Shown here: positions 1 through 8,652 of the stretch, one piece after another
How positions within the stretch are numbered: position 1 is the first letter of the stretch
Layout of the letters: each line of letters begins with the position of its first letter
Assembly: GCA_030745755.1 (NCBI GenBank)
Contig: JASLOA010000027.1
Location: 214,382-278,381, forward strand
DNA: 64,000 bases
Direction of reading: 5' to 3'
Origin: Kiritimatiellia bacterium
GTDB taxonomy: Bacteria > Verrucomicrobiota > Kiritimatiellia > UBA8416 > JABMPJ01
Program-made: the position numbers and the translations under genes
The notes under the pieces: generated by a model
What the model was told of the DNA's origin: nothing
What the model saw: only the letters and a program-made list of their open reading frames with translations
Database searches by the model: none

Positions 1-944
1 TGGCCATCACGAATGACCTTCTGCGTATCCATGGTCTGCATATTGATGAACAGGCGGTTGGCAAAGCGCTGCATCCTTCCGTGTGCGGGCGCGATAGAGA
101 AGGCCATGGCCAAGGCCGCCAGGAGGTGAGCTATGAAGTCGCCCCGATGGCCGATATCACGGATCAGGATGGCTGTAGGCCAGAATACCACGAGGTAAAC
201 GACGACGAGATAGGCGGCAATGAGAAGGTAGGCTGTGATGCGCCGGAGGACATCACTGACGCTCATGATGCGTCTTGTGACAATGCCGTAGGCCAGTATA
301 CCGGTATAGAGCAGCGCGCAGAGCGGCAGGAACTGCTGGACATGGCGGGTGCCGGTCAGGGCAGGAATCACATGAGCCAAAGTGAGGCCCACCACGGCAA
401 AGGCAGCAGCCGCCAGTGCGTTGAAACCTAGTTCGGTCCGCTTGATGCCTTGGGCGGCCTTCAGGTCCTTTATGAACCGCCACGAGAAGATGATCACGGT
501 TGCTGAGGAGATGATGGCAAAGAGGAAACGGCCTGGGCCATAGACTGGCATGGGCATGCCCTGTCGCGTCATGTCTACGCTGGTAACAAACCCAGTGTGG
601 AAGGAAATCGCGGTGATGGCCGGAACGGAGAAGCACCATGGGAGTATTGAGCGCAACAGGTCCTTCCGGTTCTCCTCTTCGTGCACGATCGAGTGGCGGA
701 GAAGATCGAAAACAACCGGAAGCATTGCCGACGACACTCCGGAAAACCGCATGAGTCTAATCAGGGAACCACTACTGTTTGCGATAGGCACCAAGGCAAA
801 ACAGGAGAGCCATGATGAAAACCCGAGCGAGGTGATCAGGAAATAGCGGTTGGCCCGCCGCCGTGGGTTCATGAGGCAGACCGAGAGCCCCAAGACCAAG
901 TTCAGTCCGAGTGCCACGATTGAAGATACATGGAAGGAGTTCAT
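1..944 (-). CDS. Sensor histidine kinase, 7TM N-terminal region (partial, runs off left edge)
   Basis: An open minus-strand frame begins with ATG at 944 and reads without a stop to base 1. About 314 residues are visible. They hold seven to nine hydrophobic segments separated by short charged loops, including a stretch reading YGIVTRRIMSVSDVLRR after a late helix. This layout is typical of the membrane sensor half of histidine kinases with an N-terminal 7TM region, including PrsK-type kinases of exopolysaccharide systems. The GAF/HisKA/ATPase half would lie beyond the window, so the kinase call is an inference from the membrane part. Its start is head-to-head with a damaged fadL gene, so the native promoter region may have been replaced. 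Confidence 0.6.
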   Translation of the reverse strand, partial: MNSFHVSSIVALGLNLVLGLSVCLMNPRRRANRYFLITSLGFSSWLSCFALVPIANSSGSLIRLMRFSGVSSAMLPVVFDLLRHSIVHEEENRKDLLRSILPWCFSVPAITAISFHTGFVTSVDMTRQGMPMPVYGPGRFLFAIISSATVIIFSWRFIKDLKAAQGIKRTELGFNALAAAAFAVVGLTLAHVIPALTGTRHVQQFLPLCALLYTGILAYGIVTRRIMSVSDVLRRITAYLLIAAYLVVVYLVVFWPTAILIRDIGHRGDFIAHLLAALAMAFSIAPAHGRMQRFANRLFINMQTMDTQKVIRDG

Positions 945-2053
945 TGCTAAGGAGTGTGGCTCGCTCTACCTCATTCGTTGAAAGCGTCCAGAACCATGCA
1001 CGTGTTGCCGCGACGTTTGCCTATGCGCCGGTGAAGTATACGACGGCGGCTGGTGCGAGCGAGGATTCAGACGTAGCCCTTGCGATGTTGCCTGCCATCT
1101 ATGGCACGATGCCCTTGGACGAGGGGAATGCCGTGGTCGGCATAGGCTTGACCACACCTTATGGTCAGTCGATGGAGTGGGGCCGCGGCGGGTTGCTGGA
1201 TGGCGCCACGCCAGACTTCGCACAGATGATGACGGCCAACATTGCACCTTCGTTTGGTGTAAAGCTCTCCGACAGCGTGTCGGTCGGTGCCGGTCTGAAC
1301 GTGATGTGGGCCAACCTGGAGTTCAAACAGTCGTTGCTGCCTCCCCCCGGCGTTCCCGCCCCCAGTAGTCGTATTGAGTTTGAAGGTGATGGCTATAGCG
1401 TGGGTGGCACCGTGGGTCTGGTCTGGCAGATAACGGACAACCAGCGTCTTGGCGTATCGTACCGCACCGCGGCTGACGTCACCGTCAAAGGCGATTTCTC
1501 TATTGCGAATGCGCCGCCAACACTGCCGGCTGTGCCCCGGAGCGACTTCGAGACGGAAATCAAGTTCCCGGCCGTTGCTGCGATTGGATACGGTATCCAG
1601 GTGAGTGATACGCTGCGTCTTGAGGCCGACGTGGAGTGGATTGAGCATTCACAGAACGACGTCATGTCACTCGATATCGGCGTGAACAACCCTCTGCTGG
1701 CCGCCGTACTGGGCAGCGCGGACCTGCCCCAGGACTGGGATGATACCTGGACGTTTGGCGCGGGTGCGGATTGGAATTGCAGCGAGGAATGGGTACTGCG
1801 TACGGGATTCACATGGCTTCCCACGCCGGTTCCTGACTCAACGTTCCTTCCTGTGCTGACCGAAGGCGACAAGGTTGTGCTGGGTGTGGGTGCCGGTTAC
1901 CAGAGCGGTGCACACAAGATTGACTTTGCCTACTCATACAGCATCACGGAGGATCGCGAGGTCACTCCGGCCGAGAACCCGAATCCTGGCATTGCCGGCA
2001 CGTACGAGATGGAGCCGCACCTGGCTTCCGTTACATACGGGTACCAGTTCTAG
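911..2053 (+). CDS. fadL: FadL/OMPP1/TodX-family outer-membrane transporter, N-terminally truncated
   Basis: From about 975 onward the product resembles the FadL family of long-chain fatty acid and hydrocarbon channels. It has alternating amphipathic beta-strands, a TTPYGQSMEW segment matching the family's SPFG..TEW region, and a C-terminal strand ending YGYQF. No signal peptide is present, and neither is the conserved N-terminal hatch with its NPAG motif. The first 15-20 codons are antisense to the kinase start and look unrelated to FadL. The real start is therefore uncertain: GTG 911 and GTG 956 are both in frame. As it stands the protein could not be exported, so this is probably a pseudogene or rearrangement product. 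The downstream receiver-kinase gene begins seven bases after the stop. Confidence 0.7.
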   Translation: MPRLKIHGRSSLLRSVARSTSFVESVQNHARVAATFAYAPVKYTTAAGASEDSDVALAMLPAIYGTMPLDEGNAVVGIGLTTPYGQSMEWGRGGLLDGATPDFAQMMTANIAPSFGVKLSDSVSVGAGLNVMWANLEFKQSLLPPPGVPAPSSRIEFEGDGYSVGGTVGLVWQITDNQRLGVSYRTAADVTVKGDFSIANAPPTLPAVPRSDFETEIKFPAVAAIGYGIQVSDTLRLEADVEWIEHSQNDVMSLDIGVNNPLLAAVLGSADLPQDWDDTWTFGAGADWNCSEEWVLRTGFTWLPTPVPDSTFLPVLTEGDKVVLGVGAGYQSGAHKIDFAYSYSITEDREVTPAENPNPGIAGTYEMEPHLASVTYGYQF

Positions 2054-2059
2054 GAGTGA

Positions 2060-3232
2060 ATGATGATCGCCGACCCTGCACACAAAGTACTGGTCATTGA
2101 CGATGAGTTGGGCCCGCGCGAGAGCATTCGCTTTCTGCTCAAAGGGACCTACGAGGTCTTGTGTGCGGAGTCGGTGGATGAAGGGGTGGCCCTGATGCGC
2201 GAGGAGCATCCGGACCTGGTGATTATGGATATCCGGATGCCGCGCAAGAGTGGCATTGACGGTCTTCGTGAGATTCGCGAACACGACAAGCTGGTTTCGG
2301 TTGTGATGCTGACCGGCTACGGCGCCCTCGAGACGGCCCAGGAGGCGCTACGCCTGGGGGCGACGGATTACCTGAGCAAACCTTTTGATACCAACGAGAT
2401 GCTGGCTGCGGTGAAGCGCTATGTTGAGCGTACATGCATAGAGCGGCGTCGCGTGGGGATGCTGGAGGATCTTCAGCAGGTCAACTCACGACTGGTGAAC
2501 GACTTGGCCAGCAAGGAAGAACAGGCCACGATGGCCCAGTCGACTGCAGAAATTGCGCATGACATGCGCAACCCGCTGATGATCGTGAGTGGCTACGTGG
2601 AGCTGCTCACGAACCAGCTTGAGGAGGCCAAGGACGACCTGGGCGGCCGCCTCGGATCCACCAGCGACTATCTTGAAGTAATCGGGCAGAACGTACGTCG
2701 CTGCTGTGAGCTCTCGCACATGTGGCAGAAGTATGGCAAGGCCACGCTCACCGAGTTTGGACCGACTGCGCTATCGGATGTCATCGAGGATATCGTGATG
2801 GGGGCAGCGCCCCTGGCGGCATCGGAGGATGTCGATATCAACTATGATATGCAGCCCGGTGATGCCGTGATCAATGGGAACAGGCCGCAGCTTCTGCGGG
2901 CGATCCACAACGTGATAGCCAACGCAATCCAGGCGGTCTCTCCTCCGGACGGGCATGTTCAGGTCAGTTGCGAGAAGGCTGAGTATACGGTCAATATCGT
3001 GGTGGATGACAACGGCAGCGGGATCAAGGCCGAGGTGCTCGAACACATCTTTGAGCCCTACTATACGACCAAGGAAGATGGCAAAGGTACAGGGCTGGGT
3101 ATGGCCATTACGAAGCGGATTATCGAGGAGCACCACGGCCAGCTGCTGTTCGATACTCGGCCGGACGAGGGCACGAAGGTGACCATTCAGCTGCCGTTAG
3201 AGACTGCCGCGGCAGTACCCTCTGCCGCCTAG
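2060..3232 (+). CDS. Response-regulator receiver fused to histidine kinase (REC-HisKA-HATPase)
   Basis: A soluble signalling protein of 390 residues. The N-terminal receiver domain (about 9-125) has the acidic pair D14/D15, phospho-acceptor D57 in VIMDIRMP, T85 and K107. A helical linker (about 126-155) follows, then a HisKA domain with H167 in the H-box EIAHDMRNPL. The C-terminal ATPase domain carries N, G1 (DDNGSGI) and G2 (GKGTGLGMAI) boxes. The order REC then kinase is the reverse of classical hybrid kinases. It suggests a protein whose autokinase is controlled by phosphorylation from another kinase, or a phosphorelay node. GGAG lies just before the ATGATG start, next to the fadL stop. 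The partner is not identifiable here, although the 7TM kinase at the left edge is a candidate. Confidence 0.9.
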   Translation: MMIADPAHKVLVIDDELGPRESIRFLLKGTYEVLCAESVDEGVALMREEHPDLVIMDIRMPRKSGIDGLREIREHDKLVSVVMLTGYGALETAQEALRLGATDYLSKPFDTNEMLAAVKRYVERTCIERRRVGMLEDLQQVNSRLVNDLASKEEQATMAQSTAEIAHDMRNPLMIVSGYVELLTNQLEEAKDDLGGRLGSTSDYLEVIGQNVRRCCELSHMWQKYGKATLTEFGPTALSDVIEDIVMGAAPLAASEDVDINYDMQPGDAVINGNRPQLLRAIHNVIANAIQAVSPPDGHVQVSCEKAEYTVNIVVDDNGSGIKAEVLEHIFEPYYTTKEDGKGTGLGMAITKRIIEEHHGQLLFDTRPDEGTKVTIQLPLETAAAVPSAA

Positions 3233-3237
3233 CTTGC

Positions 3238-4230
3238 CTAGTCGGCCGTAAACACCACGGCGCCGTACCCGACCACCCAGTTGCCGCGGCTTTCCGGATG
3301 GTCGTCTCCACTGTTTCTGTATCGCAGGAGCGTGCCCCGGGTGGCTCCACGGGCACGGGCGTAGGCCATGGCGGTCAGGACCGGTCCAATCCCGCAACAC
3401 ACCTGGTTGCGATAGCTCCAGCTCTCGGCCAGGCCTTTGCTGTCGAGAGCCGTGATGCGGTCCAATGTACGCCGGTCGGTTGCCGAGACCTTGTCATAGT
3501 CGGCATCATGCAGCAGGTCGGTGCTGGCCACCACGAGGACCTGACGTGTCTTGGCGAGTTCCTCCAGTGCCTCGAGCAGCTCGTGGCGTGTACGCGGGTC
3601 GTGATCGCCTATAATGCCCACAACCATGGGACTGTCGGGAAGTGCAGCCTGGACGAATGGGATCTCGTTTTCGGCCGAATGTTCGCCCTGGTGAGGGCGG
3701 GAGTCGAGGACGATACGGGGGCGCCCTTTGACCATCTGTGCCGCAGCCGTCGTGTCAACGGTGGCATCGCCCATGGGCGAACGGATGATGTCAGCGTCAA
3801 GCAGGGCTACTCCCGGACTCGCACTGCGGTGCGAGAAGCCCAGCACGACCACCAGGTCGGGCCCCAGGCCCGCCCGGGCGGTATCGCGTATGGTTCGAAA
3901 CGTATGGCCCGCCACGGCCCCGGAGTAGACGTATCCCGCGTGAGGTGCCAGGGCGGAAACGATGCGGCCTGTGACACCCCCCGCATCTGCTGCGTCGATA
4001 TAGGCATTCACCTGGCGGCGCAGACCGGCAGGATCGCCCGGGAACCATCGGCCATCCCCCAGCGTGGTGTGTACGCGTGTTTCCGCGTTTGGCTTCATCT
4101 CTTCCCCTCCGTGCAAGGTGCCCGTCATCGTGCAGCCCGCCGCGCAACCGAGCAGAAGCGCCGTCCGTCCAGCCTGGTAGAGCCGCGCGATCGGTCCGGT
4201 CTGCTCCGCTTCGTGACAACGACTTCTCAT
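3238..4230 (-). CDS. Memo-family protein (AmmeMemoRadiSam system protein B)
   Basis: The product has 330 residues and the MEMO1/DUF52 fold signatures: a WFPGDPAGLRRQV start, APHAGYVYSG, then GFSHRSASPG, GEHSAENEIPF and STDLLHDADYD. The conserved histidines (APHAGY, HSAENE) form the metal-binding site seen in iron-binding Memo proteins. The N-terminus contains a hydrophobic stretch ending LLLGCAAGC, which could be a lipobox, so surface anchoring is possible. AGAAGG precedes the ATG by a few bases. It ends five bases from the convergent receiver-kinase stop. The AMMECR1 and radical-SAM partners usually linked to Memo are not in this window. The gene is last in a minus-strand run with the DUF2059 and polysaccharide genes; its cellular role is unknown. 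Confidence 0.85.
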   Translation of the reverse strand: MRSRCHEAEQTGPIARLYQAGRTALLLGCAAGCTMTGTLHGGEEMKPNAETRVHTTLGDGRWFPGDPAGLRRQVNAYIDAADAGGVTGRIVSALAPHAGYVYSGAVAGHTFRTIRDTARAGLGPDLVVVLGFSHRSASPGVALLDADIIRSPMGDATVDTTAAAQMVKGRPRIVLDSRPHQGEHSAENEIPFVQAALPDSPMVVGIIGDHDPRTRHELLEALEELAKTRQVLVVASTDLLHDADYDKVSATDRRTLDRITALDSKGLAESWSYRNQVCCGIGPVLTAMAYARARGATRGTLLRYRNSGDDHPESRGNWVVGYGAVVFTAD

Positions 4231-4259
4231 CGACCTTCTCTATATCGTGGCGTGTCTTC

Positions 4260-4784
4260 TCACTCCCCGTAGAGCTCAATAACAGCTTCCACCTGTATCG
4301 CCTCATCAACGGCCTTCTGCAGGTCCGGCATCATCTCTTCCATGAGCTGTTGCATCTTCTCCATCGTCGCCAGGTTGAGCTGGGGCCGTTTCTTCAGGAA
4401 CTTCTGACCAATCGGTGACTCGTAGAAAGCGATCAGCCCTTCCAGTTCATCGAGGGCGAGCACGCTGGAGTAGATGTCAATGAAGATGCCCTTCATGTGC
4501 TTCCAGGAGAACTTCTCCATGGAGATGGCTATGCTGGCCTCAACCGCTTTGCGTGCACTGGCCTTCTCGGGTTCGGGCAGGTCCTGGTTCTCGACCATAC
4601 CGACCGCCATATTCATGGTCTGTTTCATGGCCTGGTCGTAGGTCTCGTCCATGCTGAACAGGTCGAGCAGTTTCGCTGCGGCGGCACGTCGCTGAGCACT
4701 GTCATCGACCGGCTCGGGCTCTTTGGCTATCAGCGGCAAAGCCAAGCCTGCCATCAACAATATCAGTACTGTTCTACGCAACAT
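4260..4784 (-). CDS. DUF2059 family secreted protein
   Basis: 174 residues with a cleavable-looking signal peptide (about 1-20, ending near IAKEP). The helical body matches DUF2059: a region of the type LLDLFSMDETYDQAMKQTM followed by a final block with LIAFYESPIGQKFL, the family hallmark. The protein is probably periplasmic; no enzymatic residues are known for the family. The Memo-like gene follows after 29 bases, so the two are probably co-transcribed. Confidence 0.85.
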   Translation of the reverse strand: MLRRTVLILLMAGLALPLIAKEPEPVDDSAQRRAAAAKLLDLFSMDETYDQAMKQTMNMAVGMVENQDLPEPEKASARKAVEASIAISMEKFSWKHMKGIFIDIYSSVLALDELEGLIAFYESPIGQKFLKKRPQLNLATMEKMQQLMEEMMPDLQKAVDEAIQVEAVIELYGE

Positions 4785-4892
4785 ATCTGCCCCCTCTCAT
4801 GCAGCAGCATGCACTGCCGTGTTTCACAGTGATACGCTGCTCAGGTTAGCGCGTGCGGGAACGAATGGCAAGCGTGGCACGAAGGTGGCAGC

Positions 4893-5735
4893 CTAGGGCT
4901 GTTCGGCCTCGCTGCGATAGGCCGCCAGCTGGGTGGCGATCTGCGTATGGACCATGGCCTGGCGCTTGACTCGCTCGGTCAGGATGTCGGCGGGATTGGC
5001 ATCGTTGGCGGGAGGAAGCACAACCGTGCTGACGAGTGTCAGGATCTCGTCGCTGGCGTAGACCGGGCGACGCAGCTTGAGGAAGGTCAACAGGTCGCAC
5101 CGCGCGTTGTTCCAGCGGGCGTTCAGGGTGCGTTTGAGATTGTAGATGGGGCGGCGCAGGCTGGTAAGCTTCAGGCCGCTCGGGTTCCAGCCGGGGTCGT
5201 CCGGCGTTCCAATCTTCGGAAACGCCATATCGCGCGTGTCCATCTCCAGGGCGGCGAAGTTCTCGCCACCGTGCATGGATGTGACCCAGATCGACTGGTC
5301 GTTGATCGACGATGTGAGTCGCCAGACCTGGTGGGGGAAGGGCACCTCAAAGTCAGGCAGGGGATCCACGGTGTAGTGTTTGATGCGCATGCAATCGACG
5401 ACGTTGTAGCCGTGTGCCAGGCGGATGAGCACCGTCTGGTTTGGTGATGCGGCTCTCCCGCCTTCCCCGCGCCAGGGCTGGACGTGGTAGGAAATGATGT
5501 TCGGCTCCAGGGGATCGTCTCTTGCGAGGATCTCAGACAGGTCATAGCCCCGGATGCGTGGCTCAAAGTCGGCAATAACTTCAGCATTGAGCCGGAATGC
5601 ATCGAATCCCCGGCGGGCGCGCCAGGACATGATCTGCCAGAAGGATACAAGCAGAACACAGGTAAGCAGAAGTAGTACCGGGAGGCGCGAGGAGCGGGAG
5701 GCGGCGTCGGCAGGCTTATCGGGGTTCTCGGTCAT
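4893..5735 (-). CDS. Membrane-anchored protein beside the sugar transferase (possibly exosortase-associated/EpsI-like)
   Basis: 280 residues with one N-terminal transmembrane helix (about 18-40) and a periplasmic body. No catalytic motif was recognised. The body contains GYNVVDCMRIKHY with a single conserved-looking Cys, and a VWRLTSSINDQSIWVTSM segment. Layout and neighbourhood recall EpsI-type exosortase-associated proteins, but the typical DUF3485 HSPxxCLPGxGW motif is absent, so that link is tentative. The ATG overlaps the stop of the upstream glycosylphosphotransferase gene by four bases, indicating translational coupling and a shared exopolysaccharide role. Confidence 0.55.
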   Translation of the reverse strand: MTENPDKPADAASRSSRLPVLLLLTCVLLVSFWQIMSWRARRGFDAFRLNAEVIADFEPRIRGYDLSEILARDDPLEPNIISYHVQPWRGEGGRAASPNQTVLIRLAHGYNVVDCMRIKHYTVDPLPDFEVPFPHQVWRLTSSINDQSIWVTSMHGGENFAALEMDTRDMAFPKIGTPDDPGWNPSGLKLTSLRRPIYNLKRTLNARWNNARCDLLTFLKLRRPVYASDEILTLVSTVVLPPANDANPADILTERVKRQAMVHTQIATQLAAYRSEAEQP

Positions 5736-7153
5736 AGGATACGTTCCTTGCCCAGCAGCATGATACGCAGCGTGCGCAGGATGATCTGGAGGTCGAGGCT
5801 CATCGACATGAACTTCATGTAGAACAGGTCGTACTCCAGTTTGCGCCGCGCGTCTTCAACGCTGCTGCCGTAGGGGTAACGAATCTGGGCCCAGCCCGTG
5901 ATCCCGGGCAGGACGTTTTCGCGTTCATCGTACCAGGGGATCTCGGCTACGAGCTGCTCTACGAACTCCGGTCGTTCCGGTCGTGGTCCCACCAGGCTCA
6001 TTTCGCCGCGCAGCACGTTGATGAGCTGCGGCAGCTCGTCCAGCCGGCTGGTACGCAGGAAGCGCCCCACGGGCGTAATGCGGGGATCACCGTCCATGGC
6101 CCACACCGCACCGCTCTCGGCTTCGGCATCGGCCCGCATGGTACGGAATTTCAGGATGGGGAAGACGTGCCCGAACCGGCCGACACGCTCCTGGCGATAC
6201 AGGACGGGGCCGCCCGGTTCAGCCAGCTTGATTACAGCGGCCACCAGCAGTCCCACCGGCGCCAGGACAATCGTCGCGGTCAGGGCAATGCCAACATCGA
6301 GAAAGCGTTTCAGTCTGCGGTACATGGGAAGACGGCACTCCAGAGAAGCATGCATCATCTCCTCTTCATTGATCAGGTCGAGTGGGGTCTTGCCGAGATA
6401 GATCTCCGCCATGTCGAGGGGCATGAGCACTTCAACGCCTTCGAAGCGGAGCCGCTTGAGACTGGGGTACAGCAAGGGGACCTCGCTCATATCGTCCAGC
6501 ACCACCACGAGCAGCGCCACGCCCAGGCTGCGAACGATCTCGGTGAAGTCTCCCAACGAGGTGTCGACCACGGCCGCGCCGTCGATAAATCCACCCGTAT
6601 GCGGCTGTGCATCGCCTTCCTGTTCCAGGTTCATAAAGGCGATCACCTTGTGGGCGGGCAGGATATAGGCATCTTCCAGCGTCTTGCGGATGGCCCTGGC
6701 ACGGTCGCCGGTGCCGATGATGACCGTGCGGGAGAGCACCATGTCGCTCCGAAACAGGTTGCGGTAGACCACCAGTTTCAGGGCTAGTGACAAGAAGCTG
6801 TAGGTGCCGATGGTCAAGGCGAGCACCCCGCGACCCAGCACCATGTGGAACCAGGTGTACGAGAAGATACTGATCATCAGGAGGGCGAAGATCAGCGAGA
6901 AGGCCCACGTCACGAAAAGGTTGAAACGTGAGAACGTGTACTGAATGCGATAGGAGCCGGCCAGGTAATTGGCCAGGATCACGCAGCTGAAGAGGAGGAA
7001 CCAGCCGTTCAGGTTCTGGAAGACATACTGCACCACCTCGGCTGTTCCGAAGCGCAACCCAATCCCGATCACCGCACCGACAACCAGGCACGCCAAGTCC
7101 ATCATGGCCAACCAGGTAACCTGCAATCTCAAGTGTGTACGAGCAGTGGGCAT
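5732..7153 (-). CDS. Exopolysaccharide polyprenyl glycosylphosphotransferase (WbaP/WcaJ type)
   Basis: The enzyme transfers a sugar-1-phosphate to undecaprenyl phosphate, starting a polysaccharide repeat unit at the inner membrane. The 473-residue protein has four or five N-terminal helices (to about 120), a Rossmann-like CoA_binding_3 region with VIIGTGDRARAI (about 145-250), another helix near 290, and a C-terminal bacterial sugar transferase domain. Motifs in that domain are FPILKFRTMRADAE, RLDELPQLINVLRGEM and SLVGPRPERPEF. Length and layout are normal for the family. The sugar cannot be read from sequence. Confidence 0.93.
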   Translation of the reverse strand: MPTARTHLRLQVTWLAMMDLACLVVGAVIGIGLRFGTAEVVQYVFQNLNGWFLLFSCVILANYLAGSYRIQYTFSRFNLFVTWAFSLIFALLMISIFSYTWFHMVLGRGVLALTIGTYSFLSLALKLVVYRNLFRSDMVLSRTVIIGTGDRARAIRKTLEDAYILPAHKVIAFMNLEQEGDAQPHTGGFIDGAAVVDTSLGDFTEIVRSLGVALLVVVLDDMSEVPLLYPSLKRLRFEGVEVLMPLDMAEIYLGKTPLDLINEEEMMHASLECRLPMYRRLKRFLDVGIALTATIVLAPVGLLVAAVIKLAEPGGPVLYRQERVGRFGHVFPILKFRTMRADAEAESGAVWAMDGDPRITPVGRFLRTSRLDELPQLINVLRGEMSLVGPRPERPEFVEQLVAEIPWYDERENVLPGITGWAQIRYPYGSSVEDARRKLEYDLFYMKFMSMSLDLQIILRTLRIMLLGKERIL

Positions 7154-7246
7154 CGGCGCGTATTATGCACGACAGACCCCAGAAATGACAGTCGAAACGG
7201 GGGGTGAGGATTTGTGAGATAGGACAGAGCAGTCAGGGCAGAACCG

Positions 7247-7428
7247 AATGGCACTTAAATAAGCCTTTTCTCGGGCACACGGTTCCCAGGGGTTTTACCC
7301 CTGGCTATGACGTTAGACCCCTTTGGGGTCCTTTCGAAACACCCCAAAGGGGTGTCCCATCGTAGCCCAGCGAGAATCGCTGGGACCAAATCGTATGCAT
7401 CCCAAACCCGCCTTATCTAAGTGCCATT
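7247..7428. mobile_element. MITE-like element with terminal inverted repeats carrying REP/BIME hairpins (copy 1)
   Basis: The ends are AATGGCACTTAAATAAG and the inverted match CTTATCTAAGTGCCATT, one mismatch in 17. Inside are two paired-hairpin units facing each other: CCAGGGG/CCCCTGG then GACCCC/GGGGTC, followed inverted by CACCCC/GGGGTG then CCCAGCGA/TCGCTGGG. A similar element lies in the opposite orientation at 32761-32939. It has no coding capacity, so any transposition must have been supplied in trans. It fills most of the 305-base gap between the glycosylphosphotransferase gene and tRNA-Leu. Confidence 0.75.
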
Positions 7429-7458
7429 CCAAGGTAGAACCAACCTGCTCCGGAGTAA

Positions 7459-7543
7459 TGCTCGGGGCGAGACTTGAACTCGCACGACCAATAAAGGTCA
7501 CTAGGCCCTCAACCTAGCGCGTCTGCCATTCCGCCACCCGAGC
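7459..7543 (-). tRNA. tRNA-Leu (anticodon GAG)
   Basis: Read on the minus strand, the acceptor stem GCTCGGG pairs perfectly with CCCGAGC, followed by discriminator A. The anticodon arm CTAGG-TTGAGGG-CCTAG gives anticodon GAG. A long class II variable arm (TGACCTTTATTGGTCGT) and a T-arm GCGAG-TTCAAGT-CTCGC follow. The 3' CCA is not encoded. Confidence 0.96.
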
Positions 7544-7672
7544 GCGCAATGAAGGGCAGGAATGTAGCGTGGAACCTAACCGGGAGCAAGCAAATCCTTG
7601 GTGCTTCTGGAGGGCTCCATCATTAAACCGTTGCGCGTGGATTGGCGGCGTTGGTAGGGTGGGGGTGTGACG

Positions 7673-8293
7673 ATGAGGAGCAGGAACAGATTGGGCATTC
7701 TGGGTGGGTCGTTTAACCCGGTCCATAGCGGGCACCTGATTCTTGCCCAGAGCGCGCTCGAGACCTACGAGCTGGACCGGGTTCTCTTTATTCCGTGTGC
7801 GCGACCGCCTCACAAGGACCCCGGGATGTTGGTGCCGGGGCGCGTTCGCATGGAGATGCTGGAGGCAGCCATCGAAGGCGATCCTCGTTTTGAGTCCAGC
7901 TCCATAGAGCTGGATCGCGGGGGGGTGTCGTACGCGGTGGAGACATTGACGGAGCTGACGGATCTCTACCCGGACCACGACCTGTATTTCATTATTGGTG
8001 ACGACACGTTGGTCGAGCTGCATCTCTGGCATCGGATCTATGACCTGCTGCCGCTCTGTACCTTCGTCACCTTCGCGCGACAGCTGGATCGGGTCGTCCG
8101 GCCCGAGGCGTTGCACCTTGATCCACCGTGGCCGGAGCGCCTGCTGGACAACGTGACCTTGGGCCGACGGTTCGAGGTGTCCTCTTCCGACATCCGGCAT
8201 CGCGTTGCAGAGGGCATGAGTATTCGCTATCTTGTTCCGGATGCCGTTGATATGTATATCACCGAGCACCACCTCTACCTGGGAGACCGTTGA
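7673..8293 (+). CDS. nadD: Nicotinate-nucleotide adenylyltransferase
   Basis: NadD joins ATP and nicotinate mononucleotide to give deamido-NAD. The N-terminal nucleotidyl-transferase motif GGSFNPVHSGHL, the middle FIIGDDTLVELHLWHR segment and the C-terminal SSSDIRHRV motif (the family's SSTxIR) are all present. Length (about 206 residues) is normal. ATG 7673 is chosen; GTG 7667 is an alternative two codons earlier, after a GGGTGGGGG stretch. The stop overlaps the rsfS ATG (TGATG), a conserved bacterial pairing. Confidence 0.95.
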   Translation: MRSRNRLGILGGSFNPVHSGHLILAQSALETYELDRVLFIPCARPPHKDPGMLVPGRVRMEMLEAAIEGDPRFESSSIELDRGGVSYAVETLTELTDLYPDHDLYFIIGDDTLVELHLWHRIYDLLPLCTFVTFARQLDRVVRPEALHLDPPWPERLLDNVTLGRRFEVSSSDIRHRVAEGMSIRYLVPDAVDMYITEHHLYLGDR

Positions 8294-8652
8294 TGGAAGA
8301 AACGCCGCAAGTCTATGATGCCCGTGCCCTCACACTCAGAGCCGCTGCTCTTCTGGCGGATAAGAAAGGCGAAGCGCTCGTAGCGATCGACGTCTCAGAG
8401 GTGTCGAGCCTGTCCGACTACGTTATCCTGGTCAGCGGTTCCAGTCCCCCTCACCTGAAGGCGATGTTTAACGACCTGCAGCATGAGCTCAAGCAGGAAG
8501 GGGTTCACGCATTTCGAAAGGGCGGTGCGCCGGAGTCGGGATGGATGGTGGTAGACTACGTGGACGTGATCATCCATATCTTCCTGCCCGAAACGCGGAC
8601 GTACTACGCGTTAGAGGATCTGTGGCCGGAAGCTCCTCGACTGGAGTGCTGA
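8293..8652 (+). CDS. rsfS: Ribosomal silencing factor RsfS
   Basis: About 119 residues of the Iojap/RsfS family, which binds uL14 on the large subunit and blocks subunit joining during starvation. Diagnostic stretches are KKGEALVAIDVSEVSSLSDY, FRKGGAPESGWMVVDYVDVI and FLPETRTYYALEDLW. The start overlaps the nadD stop by one base. The last 83 bases overlap the 3' end of the convergent anti-sigma gene. Confidence 0.95.
   Translation: MEETPQVYDARALTLRAAALLADKKGEALVAIDVSEVSSLSDYVILVSGSSPPHLKAMFNDLQHELKQEGVHAFRKGGAPESGWMVVDYVDVIIHIFLPETRTYYALEDLWPEAPRLEC

Noticed and set aside
3298..4272. 324-codon plus-strand frame opposite the Memo-like gene
   Set aside because: Antisense shadow of a conserved protein with catalytic motifs on the minus strand.
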